Notes: generated by a model not told the origin, from the letters alone. Counted from the first letter of the stretch, positions 1-7,738 are shown. The stretch: DNA of 8,307 nt from an uncultured Pseudomonadota bacterium (GCA_903953455.1 CAJBJW010000117.1:1-8307); one strand, 5' to 3'. Program-made: numbers and translations.

Positions 1-982
1 CAACAACCGATCGTAATGCTTTAAATTGAATGTCTTCAGGTAACGAAGTAGAAAAACCATTTACATAAACCTCACACGTATTCCACCCTTCTGGCTCGAT
101 GAATAATTGGTGTCTTTCTTTGTCTGCAAATCGGTTAATTTTATCTTCAATAGATGGGCAATAACGTGGTCCAAGTGATTTAATACGGCCATTAAACATA
201 GGTGAACGATCGAATCCTTCACGTAAAATATCATGTACATTTAAAGAAGTATATGTCATGTGACAAAGCCTTTGATGCACCAATGGCTTGGTTTCATCAG
301 AATACGAAAATTTATCCGGGCGCTCATCTCCAGGTTCTTCATTCATTTTAGAATAATCTAAAGAACGGCCGACAACACGAGGTGGTGTACCGGTTTTCAT
401 TCTTCCGGCTTCAAAACCAACTTTAACCAAATCCTCGGTGATTCCGTAGGCAGCACTTTCGCCGGCTCTTCCTCCTCCAAATTGCTTATCGCCAATATGA
501 ATTAATCCATTTAAAAAAGTTCCGTTGGTTAAAACGACTGTTTTCGCTTTAATAGTTATGCCAAGGGAAGTTTTAATTCCTACTATTTTTCCGTTATTAA
601 TTACTAATCCGGAGACCATTTCTTGATAGAAATCTAAATTTGGCGTGTTTTCCAACATCATACGCCATTCTTCAGAAAAACGCATTCTATCCGATTGTAC
701 TCTAGGCGACCACATGGCAGGGCCTTTAGATTTATTAAGCATTTTAAACTGAATAGCGGTTTTATCAGAAACAATCCCAGAATATCCACCAAGCGCATCA
801 ATTTCTCTTACAATTTGCCCTTTGGCTATACCTCCCATAGCGGGATTGCAAGACATTTGGGCAATATTTTGCAAACTCATAGTAACCAATAAAGTTTTAG
901 ATCCTAAATTGGCTGCTGCTGCAGCTGCCTCACAACCTGCGTGACCTGCTCCTACTACAATAACATCGTATGTGTTAAACAT
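1..982 (-). CDS. mnmG: MnmG (GidA), tRNA uridine-5-carboxymethylaminomethyl modification enzyme, N-terminal half (partial)
   Basis: FAD-dependent subunit that, with the GTPase MnmE, builds the cmnm5 group on the wobble uridine of certain tRNAs in the cytoplasm. I translated 327 codons from ATG 982-980; the gene then runs off the left edge (family length is about 620-630 residues). Visible: the FAD-binding GAGHAGCEAA at residues 11-20, SCNPAMGGIAKG at 44-55, GTFLNGLIHIG at 154-164, GGGRAGESA at 169-177, RMKTGTPPRV at 194-203 and RYCPSIEDK at 273-281. Cys45 and Cys275 match the two conserved cysteines known to matter in the E. coli enzyme. The start is fixed by the canonical N-terminus directly before the FAD motif. 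No Shine-Dalgarno precedes it, only an A/T-rich leader, as is usual in Bacteroidota. It lies 107 bases downstream of ybeY in the same direction, an arrangement I know from Flavobacteriaceae. Identification is very secure; the lineage assignment is inference. Confidence 0.97.
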   Translation of the reverse strand, partial: MFNTYDVIVVGAGHAGCEAAAAAANLGSKTLLVTMSLQNIAQMSCNPAMGGIAKGQIVREIDALGGYSGIVSDKTAIQFKMLNKSKGPAMWSPRVQSDRMRFSEEWRMMLENTPNLDFYQEMVSGLVINNGKIVGIKTSLGITIKAKTVVLTNGTFLNGLIHIGDKQFGGGRAGESAAYGITEDLVKVGFEAGRMKTGTPPRVVGRSLDYSKMNEEPGDERPDKFSYSDETKPLVHQRLCHMTYTSLNVHDILREGFDRSPMFNGRIKSLGPRYCPSIEDKINRFADKERHQLFIEPEGWNTCEVYVNGFSTSLPEDIQFKALRSVV

Positions 983-1037
983 AAATTTTTTGAATTAGAA
1001 CTATTATTTAGTTGTAAATAACACTCTGTTTTATAAT

Positions 1038-1053
1038 TGTTCCATGTGGAACA
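1038..1053. promoter_or_regulatory. parS-like palindrome (one mismatch) upstream of mnmG
   Basis: TGTTCCATGTGGAACA is a 16-base near-palindrome that differs from the parS consensus TGTTNCACGTGNAACA only at the eighth base (T for C). It lies 41 bases from an exact parS match inside the 3' end of ybeY. ParB (Spo0J) binds such sites to load partition complexes near the origin. The pairing with a second site supports function; the mismatch in the central CG step could weaken binding. An alternative is an ordinary dyad operator for mnmG. Confidence 0.55.
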
Positions 1054-1089
1054 TTGCAATTAGTTGTAATAAATTTTTAATTAACTTAG

Positions 1090-1509
1090 TTAATGTTCCA
1101 CGTGAAACATTTTGATTTTTTCATCTTCTTTAGACCGCATTAACTTCTCGTCCTCGTCGGATTTGTCTTTGTATCCGCAATAATGAAGCACTCCATGAAC
1201 CATAACTCTTTTTAATTCTTCTTCAAATGTAACCTTAAATTCAGCAGCGTTCTCAAGAACACGCTCCGTAGAAATAAATATGTCTCCGTGTAACTCTTTT
1301 CCAACTGAATAATCAAAAGAAATGATGTCTGTTAAGGTGTCATGATTTAAATATTGTTCGTTTAAACCAAGCAAGTATTCGTCATCACAGAAAATATAAT
1401 TGATCTCACCCTCCTTCTTGTCTTCAGAAACAATAACACTAGAAATCCAATTAGAGAACTGCTCTTCGTTGTTTAATTCAAAATCGTTTTCGTAGTTAAA
1501 ATTTATCAT
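1090..1509 (-). CDS. ybeY: YbeY, endoribonuclease / rRNA maturation factor
   Basis: Single-domain metalloprotein (UPF0054) of 139 residues, slightly shorter than the roughly 150 typical of proteobacteria. YbeY acts in 16S rRNA 3'-end maturation and 70S ribosome quality control in the cytoplasm. Visible motifs: NHDTLTDIISFDY at 55-67 (the conserved T-D-xx-SF strand), GDIFIS at 75-80, and the metal site VHGVLHYCGYKD at 104-115. The usual H-x3-H-x5-H triad appears as His105, His109 and Asp115, so the third histidine is an aspartate. The ATG at 1509-1507 is preceded by an A/T-rich leader without a Shine-Dalgarno. The C-terminal MFHVEH is encoded by an exact parS sequence. ybeY lies upstream of mnmG on the same strand, probably in one transcript. 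The sequence upstream of its start ends at the suspected seam after only about 40-50 bases, so its native promoter may be missing. Confidence 0.95.
   Translation of the reverse strand: MINFNYENDFELNNEEQFSNWISSVIVSEDKKEGEINYIFCDDEYLLGLNEQYLNHDTLTDIISFDYSVGKELHGDIFISTERVLENAAEFKVTFEEELKRVMVHGVLHYCGYKDKSDEDEKLMRSKEDEKIKMFHVEH
1094..1109. promoter_or_regulatory. parS: parS site (ParB-binding centromere sequence) overlapping the ybeY 3' end
   Basis: TGTTCCACGTGAAACA matches the 16-base parS consensus (TGTTNCACGTGAAACA in Bacillus) at every defined position. It is embedded in coding sequence: read on the minus strand it encodes the last residues of YbeY, MFHVEH. parS sites are known to cluster near oriC and are often found around gidA/mnmG, which is the neighbour here. 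ParB would bind, spread and recruit SMC for chromosome segregation. This sequence match is strong; binding in this organism is inference. Confidence 0.82.
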
Positions 1510-1544
1510 TTATTAAAATATTCTTGAACCTTCTGGTTATAATT

Positions 1545-1563
1545 TGACCGCAAAGACACCCAA
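1545..1563. other. Suspected chimeric junction between flavobacterial and proteobacterial DNA
   Basis: To the left are ybeY and mnmG of Bacteroidota type without Shine-Dalgarno sequences. To the right, an IscR-like frame begins in the middle of its DNA-binding domain. In that frame the first stop upstream is TGA at 1545-1547, and recognisable homology (QRH-P-ISVSYLE) starts within a few codons. The native sequence encoding the first 30 or so residues is absent. No target-site duplication or insertion-sequence end is visible at the break. The exact base cannot be fixed, because the A/C-rich stretch 1548-1562 could belong to either side. Confidence 0.7.
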
Positions 1564-1853
1564 TTTCAGTTAGTTATTTAGAGTTACTGTTTACATTTTT
1601 AGTGAAAGCCTCATTAGTGAAAGGGGAACGTGGGCCGCGTGGTGGATATAAATTAGGTAGATCACCCAATGAAATCCCTGTTGCAGAAATTATTCGTACT
1701 GTTGACAGACAAATGAATTTAGAACAATGCGCAAATGACGATTGTCAGCACAGTCTCTGTATTTCTAATGCCTTATGGGAGTCATTAGGAGCGGAAATTG
1801 AATCTTATTTATCAAATGTGACGCTTGCGGACTTAGCAATTAAGAAAGTTTGA
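1548..1853 (+). pseudogene. IscR/Rrf2-family transcription regulator, 5'-truncated
   Basis: The frame is open from 1548 to TGA 1851-1853 (101 codons). Compared with E. coli IscR from memory, it aligns from about residue 33 onward. ISVSYLELLF is the recognition helix and GERGPRGGYKLGR is the wing. The cysteine segment EQCANDDCQHSLC is followed by ISNALW and the C-terminal helix, including VTLADL. IscR senses Fe-S cluster status and controls cluster-assembly genes. Two things are unusual. The three cysteines are spaced C-x4-C-x4-C instead of C-x5-C-x5-C, and the IscR ligand histidine (CLTHALW) is Asn here (CISNALW), so cluster binding may differ or be lost. A GTG at 1602 could give an 83-residue product but would omit the recognition helix, so I do not take it as the real start. 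The N-terminal part is missing at the seam. No isc genes lie nearby. Confidence 0.8.
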
Positions 1854-2022
1854 AAATGAATGTCTACCAACAAGCTCTTGCTCAATTTAACTGATTCAGT
1901 GAGAGCTTTAGTGTTTCAATGAATTAAAACGACGCGATAATTCCATTTTCGAATACCATAAGTGTCCAGTTTTACTTGACCATTACAAATGTTTGAATGA
2001 TGAATTTAGCCACTTTTATAAG
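1854..2022. other. Convergent intergenic stretch with an imperfect hairpin
   Basis: These 169 bases lie between the ends of the IscR-like fragment and the RND pump. AAGCTCT (1872-1878) pairs with AGAGCTT (1902-1908), enclosing a smaller dyad ACTGA-T-TCAGT (1890-1900). This could terminate transcription from either side, but no U-run follows on either strand, so a factor-independent terminator is not well supported. Bases 1961-1987 have the look of an insertion-sequence end (see findings). I see no gene here. Confidence 0.35.
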
Positions 2023-5000
2023 TCACTTTTTCAATTCGTATTTCCTATTCCAATGTAACCTATAATTATTGATAGCATTATGGATATCATCCAAATAGGT
2101 ATAAACCACTGGAATAACTAGTAAACTCAGTAAAGTAGAAGTTATTAATCCACCAATGACTGCAATCGCCATAGGACTACGAAAAGATGAGTCTGAGTCG
2201 CCAAAACCTATCGCAACAGGTAACATACCAGCACTCATAGCAATCGTGGTCATCACAATAGCGCGTGCACGTTTATGACAAGCGTCAATTAATGCTTCAT
2301 GGCGTAGTAAGTTTTTATCTCGCCTAGCAACAATCGCATATTCCACGAGTAATATCGAATTTTTGGTTGCCACGCCCATTAGCATAATCAGTCCAATTAA
2401 CGACGGCATAGAGAAGGCTTTTCCTGCAAGGAGTAGGGCGACAAAACCACCACCAAAAGAAAGAGGCAATGCAGCAAGAATAGTAATAGGTTGTAGAAAC
2501 TCTTTGAAAAGTAATACTAATACGACAAAAATACATAGCACTCCCGTCATCATAGCAAGTCCAAAGCTACCAAATAATTCCGCCATCATTTCAGCATCTC
2601 CCATCTTAATTTGTTTTAACCCTTTGGGAAGGCTGAGAATAGTTGGTAATTTTTGTACTGCACTTGATACATCGCCAAGTGCCATGCCAGAGAGTTCAAT
2701 TTCAAAATTGACGTTGCGTGAGCGGTCATATCGGTCAATCATCGCAGGACCACTTGAAAGCGATAAATTAGCAACCTGACTTACCATTACAGAGCCGCCT
2801 TTGCTCGAAGGAACGGCCAATCTTTCTAGAATACTTAAATCGCTGCGTCCTTGCTCTGAGAGTTTAACTACTATTGGAATTTGTCGTTGAGATAGGCTTA
2901 ATTTAGGCAATAACCAATCATAATCGCCCAGTGTTGCAATTCTAAGTGTATCCGCAATAGCGGTAGTGGTGACACCTAAATCAGCTGCACGTGAGAAATC
3001 GGTTTTAACAGCAATTTCTGGGCGTGTTAATGCGGCACTTGAAACGATATTTCCCAAGCCAGAAATACTATGAAGTTCGCGTTCAACGCTCTGAGCAGTC
3101 GAACTTAGCGCTTGTGGGTTATCGCCACTGATTACCAGAACATATTTTTCACCAGACCCACCTAAGCCAACCTTGATTCGAACACCGGGTAGATTTTTGA
3201 GTGCTTGGCGAATGTTTTTTTCAATCACTTGTTTGACAACAGGTCGGTCTTTGCCTTTTTCGAGCATAATGGTCAATGTGGCTTTTCTGACTTCATTATT
3301 TGCGCTACCGCTTCCTGGTTTTGGACTGACTTTTCCTACTGAGCCGCTACCAATCGTGGTATATATGGACTTGACATAGGGCACATTCGCAATGAATTGT
3401 CGTGCTAATTCTGCCGAATGTTGAGTTTGGGTAAGCGTCGCGCCCGGGGCTAATTCGATGAATACCTGTGTTTGCGGCATGTTGTCAGGTGGAATAAAGC
3501 CTTTGGGGAGTAATGGGATTAATAAGAGAGATCCTATAAAAAATAAGGTCGCTACCGTCATCGTGGTTTTTCGATGATGTAAACTCCAATTTACTAGCAT
3601 GAGATAGAGCGTCATGACGCGCCCATCTTTTGGCTGAATATGTGGGCATTCTTTGAGTAAATAGGCGGCCATCATAGGCGTTAGCATTCTGGCTACCAAA
3701 AGTGAAGCGAGTATAGCTAAAACGGCGGTTAAACCAAATTGCTTAAAAAATAAGCCTACAATGCCACTCATAAATGCCGTAGGCAAGAAAACAGCCACTA
3801 AGGCAAACGTGGTTGCAATAACGGCAAAACCAATTTCTGTTGCCGCATCTGACGCTGCTTGGTAAGGCGTTTTACCCATGCGCAAATGCCGAACAATGTT
3901 TTCAACTTCCACGATAGCATCATCAACTAAAATACCAATCACTAAAGACAGTGCTAATAAACTAATGCCATTTAACGTAAAGCCAAAATAGTCCATACCT
4001 AAAAAAGCGGGAATGATGGACAAAGGCAATGCGACGGCAGAAATTAACGTCGCGCGTATATCTCTTAAAAAAAGCCACACGACGAGGACGGCAAGCAAAC
4101 TACCTTCATACAGCATCGTCATTGAACTTTGGAACTTTTCTTGAATGGGATCAATGAAGTTAAAGGCTTGCGTAAACGTCATTTCGGGGTTGGAAGTACG
4201 TAATTCGTTTAATGCTTTTTGGACGCCAATACCCACGTCAACGTCACTTGCACCTCGACTTCTTGTCACTTCAAATCCGACAACTTCTTTGCCGTTAAGC
4301 ATTGCTAAGGCACGGCGCTCAGAAAACGCATCTTCAATGGTGGCCACTTGCTCCAGGCGAATATGGCGACCATTCATCAATGCAATTTCAAGTTGTCGAA
4401 TACCCTCAACTGACGTTGAATTCGCCATGGCGCGTAAAGGTTGTTCACCTAGTCCTAAATTAACGCGTCCCCCTGTGCTTTCAGTTTGTATTTTGCGTAG
4501 TTGCTGTGAAATTTCAGCGGCAGTGATGCCAAGTGCTTGCAGTTTGAGTGGCTCAAGTGTAATGCTGATTTCTCGATTTACGCCACCTACGCGATTTATC
4601 GCACCAACACCTCTCACACTGAGTAATTTTTTAGCCACGACATCATCAACAAACCAAGACAGCGCTTCATCATCACGCTGAGCAGAAGAGGCCACTGAGA
4701 ATGCTAAAATAGGCGATCCGGCAATATCAAGTTTGGTGATAATTGGATCGGGTAATTCGGTGGGTAAATCGGTGCGGACTTTTGCTACTGCTGATCGCAC
4801 ATCATCTAAAGCTTCTTGACCGGGTTTTTCTAATTGAAATTCAGCGGTGATTGACACGCTACCATCTTGAATTTTTGTTGTGATATGTTTTAGATTTGAG
4901 ATGGTCGCAATCGAATTTTCAATTTTTTGTGCGACTTCGGTTTCCAGTTGCGACGGCGATGCGCCCGGTAGAGAAGCTGAAACGCTTATTGTTGGCAAAT

Positions 5001-5121
5001 CCAAATCTGGCATATTTTGCACTTTCATCGACTTGAAACTCATTAAGCCGGTAAAGCACAGTATGACAAACAACATCAATGCTGGAATGGGATTGCGAAT
5101 ACACCATGTAGACATATTCAT
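2023..5121 (-). CDS. RND-family multidrug efflux transporter (HAE-1 class, inner-membrane pump subunit)
   Basis: Proton-driven pump of 1032 residues, the usual length for AcrB/MdtB/MexB relatives, acting as a trimer in the inner membrane. TM1 is at about 11-29. The porter domain follows, with the PDLDLPTISVSASLPGASP strand at 38-56. TM2-TM6 lie at about 340-490. The TM4 motif GILVDDAIVEVENI carries the proton-relay pair Asp400-Asp401. The second half has TM7 at about 520-538, GFIPPDN at 541-547, and TM8-TM12 at about 852-1010. GVATKNSILLVEYA (916-929) holds Lys920, the equivalent of AcrB Lys940, and RARAIVMTT (951-959) supplies the TM11 arginine. All residues needed for proton coupling are present. 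The aspartate pair lies in HAE-1 sequence context, not that of CusA-type metal pumps. Its ATG overlaps the adaptor stop (ATGA), with GGTGAGAG about 10 bases upstream, implying translational coupling. Last gene of the operon. The substrate cannot be told from sequence. Confidence 0.95.
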   Translation of the reverse strand: MNMSTWCIRNPIPALMLFVILCFTGLMSFKSMKVQNMPDLDLPTISVSASLPGASPSQLETEVAQKIENSIATISNLKHITTKIQDGSVSITAEFQLEKPGQEALDDVRSAVAKVRTDLPTELPDPIITKLDIAGSPILAFSVASSAQRDDEALSWFVDDVVAKKLLSVRGVGAINRVGGVNREISITLEPLKLQALGITAAEISQQLRKIQTESTGGRVNLGLGEQPLRAMANSTSVEGIRQLEIALMNGRHIRLEQVATIEDAFSERRALAMLNGKEVVGFEVTRSRGASDVDVGIGVQKALNELRTSNPEMTFTQAFNFIDPIQEKFQSSMTMLYEGSLLAVLVVWLFLRDIRATLISAVALPLSIIPAFLGMDYFGFTLNGISLLALSLVIGILVDDAIVEVENIVRHLRMGKTPYQAASDAATEIGFAVIATTFALVAVFLPTAFMSGIVGLFFKQFGLTAVLAILASLLVARMLTPMMAAYLLKECPHIQPKDGRVMTLYLMLVNWSLHHRKTTMTVATLFFIGSLLLIPLLPKGFIPPDNMPQTQVFIELAPGATLTQTQHSAELARQFIANVPYVKSIYTTIGSGSVGKVSPKPGSGSANNEVRKATLTIMLEKGKDRPVVKQVIEKNIRQALKNLPGVRIKVGLGGSGEKYVLVISGDNPQALSSTAQSVERELHSISGLGNIVSSAALTRPEIAVKTDFSRAADLGVTTTAIADTLRIATLGDYDWLLPKLSLSQRQIPIVVKLSEQGRSDLSILERLAVPSSKGGSVMVSQVANLSLSSGPAMIDRYDRSRNVNFEIELSGMALGDVSSAVQKLPTILSLPKGLKQIKMGDAEMMAELFGSFGLAMMTGVLCIFVVLVLLFKEFLQPITILAALPLSFGGGFVALLLAGKAFSMPSLIGLIMLMGVATKNSILLVEYAIVARRDKNLLRHEALIDACHKRARAIVMTTIAMSAGMLPVAIGFGDSDSSFRSPMAIAVIGGLITSTLLSLLVIPVVYTYLDDIHNAINNYRLHWNRKYELKK

Positions 5122-6227
5122 GGTTTGACAACTCTCACCGTATCGTTATCAGCTAAAAATGACGCGCCACTGGCGACAATGACGTCATCAATATTAAGTC
5201 CGGCAGTAATTTCAATATCGTCCGATGCTCTGCGTCCAAGTTGGACTTTCATTTGTGAAATTTTTGCAATTTCTTCGTTTTTCATTTCGCTAACTTTAAA
5301 AACATAGCTAAAGCCTTCGCGTTGAACTAATGCTGATTGTGGCAGTGTCAATGCGTTGCTATGTCCTAAATTAAACTCCCCACGGGCAAACATACCCGCA
5401 CGCAACCCATACGACGTGGCATCAGGCACATCAACATAAATCAACCCATAACGACTTTTTTCATCTAATGTGGGTGCAATTGCACGAATGGTGCCTTTTA
5501 TTTGACTGCCAACATTTGGCAACTCAAGATTAACTGTCATAGTGGGTTTGAGTTTTACCATTTCCGAGGCCATGACTTCACCGCGCCATTCCAATCGATT
5601 TTCTCTAATCAATCGAAATAATTCTTGTCCTTTCGTAGTGACAGCGCCTAAGGTCGCAGTTCGTGAAGATATGACACCATTATCGCTAGCGAGCACTTTT
5701 GTGTATTTTAAACGCAGTAATTGAGCGTCTAATTTAGCTTTTGCTGAATCAACTTTGGCGAGTGCTGTTTTCTCTGCTGTTAAGAATTGATCGATTTGCT
5801 GATGGCTCAAGGCACCTGATGTTGAAACTTGATTTGCACGCGTTGCATTAAGTTGTGCTTCAGCTAAATTCGCCTCAACTTCATTGAGTGCTGCGCGACT
5901 TTGCGCAACATCGGTTAACACACTTTCATCAGAAAAAACGGCTAACACTTGATCTTTTTTGACTATATCGCCAACTTCGACATTAACCTTAATTAAACGT
6001 AATTCGCTGATTTCCGCACTGATAATCGCTTCATGCCATGCTGCTATTGATCCGTTGGCGGTTATTTTAAAAGGAATATCTTGCAGAGTCGGTTTAATGA
6101 GCGTCACAGAAAGTGCTGGCTTTGATTCAACACTTTTCTGCTCTGAGTCAGATTTCTTACTGCAACTTACGCTGATTCCTAACCCTAATAAAATGGCAAT
6201 AAAAAGGCGATATTTTCCCTGCATCAT
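5118..6227 (-). CDS. RND efflux periplasmic adaptor subunit (membrane fusion protein, HlyD/AcrA-like), probable lipoprotein
   Basis: The 369-residue adaptor bridges the inner-membrane pump and the outer-membrane channel. The N-terminus has a hydrophobic stretch at 7-20 ending at Cys22 (GISVSC). The lipobox is imperfect because position -3 is Ser, but a lipid anchor is still likely. The split lipoyl domain is seen at about 56-100 (SAEISELR, VNVEVGDIVKKDQVLAVF) and 170-207 (GVISSRTATLGAVTTKGQEL). Between them is a short alpha-hairpin of about 105-170, rich in Ala, Glu and Lys. Beta-barrel and membrane-proximal domains follow (RAGMFARGEF, LPQSALV). The start is the first of two tandem ATG codons; AGAGAA at 6233-6238 lies 5 bases upstream. 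This ATG overlaps the TGA of the outer-membrane factor, and the gene's own TGA overlaps the pump's ATG, so all three are tightly coupled. Confidence 0.94.
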   Translation of the reverse strand: MMQGKYRLFIAILLGLGISVSCSKKSDSEQKSVESKPALSVTLIKPTLQDIPFKITANGSIAAWHEAIISAEISELRLIKVNVEVGDIVKKDQVLAVFSDESVLTDVAQSRAALNEVEANLAEAQLNATRANQVSTSGALSHQQIDQFLTAEKTALAKVDSAKAKLDAQLLRLKYTKVLASDNGVISSRTATLGAVTTKGQELFRLIRENRLEWRGEVMASEMVKLKPTMTVNLELPNVGSQIKGTIRAIAPTLDEKSRYGLIYVDVPDATSYGLRAGMFARGEFNLGHSNALTLPQSALVQREGFSYVFKVSEMKNEEIAKISQMKVQLGRRASDDIEITAGLNIDDVIVASGASFLADNDTVRVVKP

Positions 6228-7738
6228 AATTTTTCTCTATTGTCGTCAACGTGAGGACTTGGTGGCTTAGTCGTTTTGGATTGGGTGTTATCATCACTCC
6301 AACTGCCACCTGCACTCCGATATAGCGCAATCCATGCACTAACTCTCTCTTTTTCAATTTCTTTAATAGTCATTTCTGCTGACAGCATATTGCGCCTTGA
6401 TGTTTCAACATCGATTAAATTTCCTAATCCTGCCAGATATAGATTTTGCATTGCATCAAAATGACGCTGAAAATACAGAAATGATTTTTGAGCTTCAGGT
6501 AAGCGTTGTGAAACACTGTTTAAACGTATCAGTGCTTCCTCCACTTCTTTAACCGCTGTGCGTACTTTACTTCGAAATTTATTTTCTGCGGCTTCATATT
6601 GAACACGAGCTAATTCGACGTCAGCAGCGCGTTTACCCGCATCAAATAATGGCAAACTCAGTGTTGGTCCAAAAGACCATGTTTCCGCTAAAAAGAAAGC
6701 GGCACCGTTTATATTCTGTAGGGTTGGCGTGATATTGCCCGATAAACTTAATTTAGGAAAGCGCTTTGCCTGCTCAACGCCAATTTTTGCGCTCGCTTCA
6801 GCAACATCACGTTCAGCTGACGCGATATCGGGTCTTTGTAATAACACGTTTGCTGGAATTGCATCAATATTAAAGGTAGGTGGCGTGGGTAATTGCGCAA
6901 TTTGCGTTGGATTTCCTGTGAGTAGGAGATTGATTTTTTCTTCGGGCAATCCCGTCATCGCCACTAAACCTTGAATGGCCTTTTTACATTGTGATTGCTG
7001 TTGAAATAAAAGATGATTTCCTTCTGCAACACTGGCTTTTAAGAGTTCAATATCGCTAATGGCTTTAAGTCCAGCTTGAGAGGCAATCTCACTGAGCCTT
7101 GCAGATTCCATTTTTGATGCCGTGTCACGTTGACGTGTGTTGACTTGCAACTCACAATAACGGTAATCCACATACGCATTGGCAACTTCTGCTGCAACGG
7201 AAACTCGCGCGTCATGCCACGCGGCTTGTCGTGATTCTAGTTGACTTTGAGCCGCTTCTTCTTGACGTGCGAGTCCGCCAAATAAATCAATTTCCCAGCT
7301 TGATTGCAGGCCAGCGGGGAGTTGATTCCAAACAAATGGGTTTCCACCAAATGAAGCGGACGAGCGTTTTCCTCCACCACTAAAATCTAAGGTGGGTAGT
7401 AACGCGCCTTCAGCTCCCACAAGTGTGGCTCTTGATTGTGCAATCCGCGCCTTTGCATCCATCACGGATGTATTGACGTCTTGCGCAGCGGATAATAATT
7501 GAGTAAGTACAGGATCTTGAAAACCTTGCCACCATTTTTTTAAATTTTCAGGATTGCCTTGATGAGGACTCGTTGTTAATAATGAGTCAACTTTAGATGT
7601 CTCTGACCAATGAGAGGGTGTATTTAAAATAGCTGTTAAATAATCTGGACCGACTGTTGCCAGAAGGCCTCCAGTACATCCGGATATACATACTGAAATA
7701 AGATAAATACATATTTTTTGCGGGTTTTCAGGCTTCAT
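6224..7738 (-). CDS. Outer-membrane factor of a tripartite efflux system (NodT/OprM family lipoprotein)
   Basis: The 504-residue TolC-like channel lipoprotein is of typical OprM/NodT length (450-500), with a small Ser/Lys/Pro-rich tail after about 482. The signal peptide ends in a good lipobox ISGC with Cys21. GPDY at 30-33 is the conserved start of mature NodT-type proteins, and WW-x2-F-x-DP-x-L at 69-78 opens the first OEP domain. Other landmarks are SWEIDLFGG at 147-155 and the family signature QRPDIASAERDVAEA at 301-315. RFPKLSLSG at 326-334 and LPLFDAGKR at 362-370 mark the second OEP repeat. Three such subunits would form the trans-outer-membrane duct for the pump encoded downstream. 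First gene of the operon. The chosen ATG gives a proper signal peptide; no start codon lies upstream in frame before TGA, and no clear Shine-Dalgarno is seen, unlike the two downstream genes. Confidence 0.94.
   Translation of the reverse strand: MKPENPQKICIYLISVCISGCTGGLLATVGPDYLTAILNTPSHWSETSKVDSLLTTSPHQGNPENLKKWWQGFQDPVLTQLLSAAQDVNTSVMDAKARIAQSRATLVGAEGALLPTLDFSGGGKRSSASFGGNPFVWNQLPAGLQSSWEIDLFGGLARQEEAAQSQLESRQAAWHDARVSVAAEVANAYVDYRYCELQVNTRQRDTASKMESARLSEIASQAGLKAISDIELLKASVAEGNHLLFQQQSQCKKAIQGLVAMTGLPEEKINLLLTGNPTQIAQLPTPPTFNIDAIPANVLLQRPDIASAERDVAEASAKIGVEQAKRFPKLSLSGNITPTLQNINGAAFFLAETWSFGPTLSLPLFDAGKRAADVELARVQYEAAENKFRSKVRTAVKEVEEALIRLNSVSQRLPEAQKSFLYFQRHFDAMQNLYLAGLGNLIDVETSRRNMLSAEMTIKEIEKERVSAWIALYRSAGGSWSDDNTQSKTTKPPSPHVDDNREKL

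Noticed and set aside
695..892. 65-codon plus-strand frame within mnmG
   Set aside because: Antisense to an unbroken, highly conserved mnmG frame.
1602..1853. GTG-started 83-residue regulator as a complete gene
   Set aside because: Homology continues upstream of the GTG through the recognition helix to about 1551, so the start is an artefact of truncation.
1872..1908. Rho-independent terminator downstream of the IscR-like fragment
   Set aside because: The stem is short with a large, partly self-paired loop, and no U-run follows on either strand.
2363..2779. 138-codon plus-strand frame within the pump gene
   Set aside because: Antisense shadow of conserved transmembrane coding sequence; no ribosome binding site or known family.
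4145..4681. 178-codon open frame on the plus strand inside the RND pump gene
   Set aside because: It is antisense to well-conserved pump sequence, has no recognisable domain, and its composition mirrors the real gene's codon pattern; a shadow frame.
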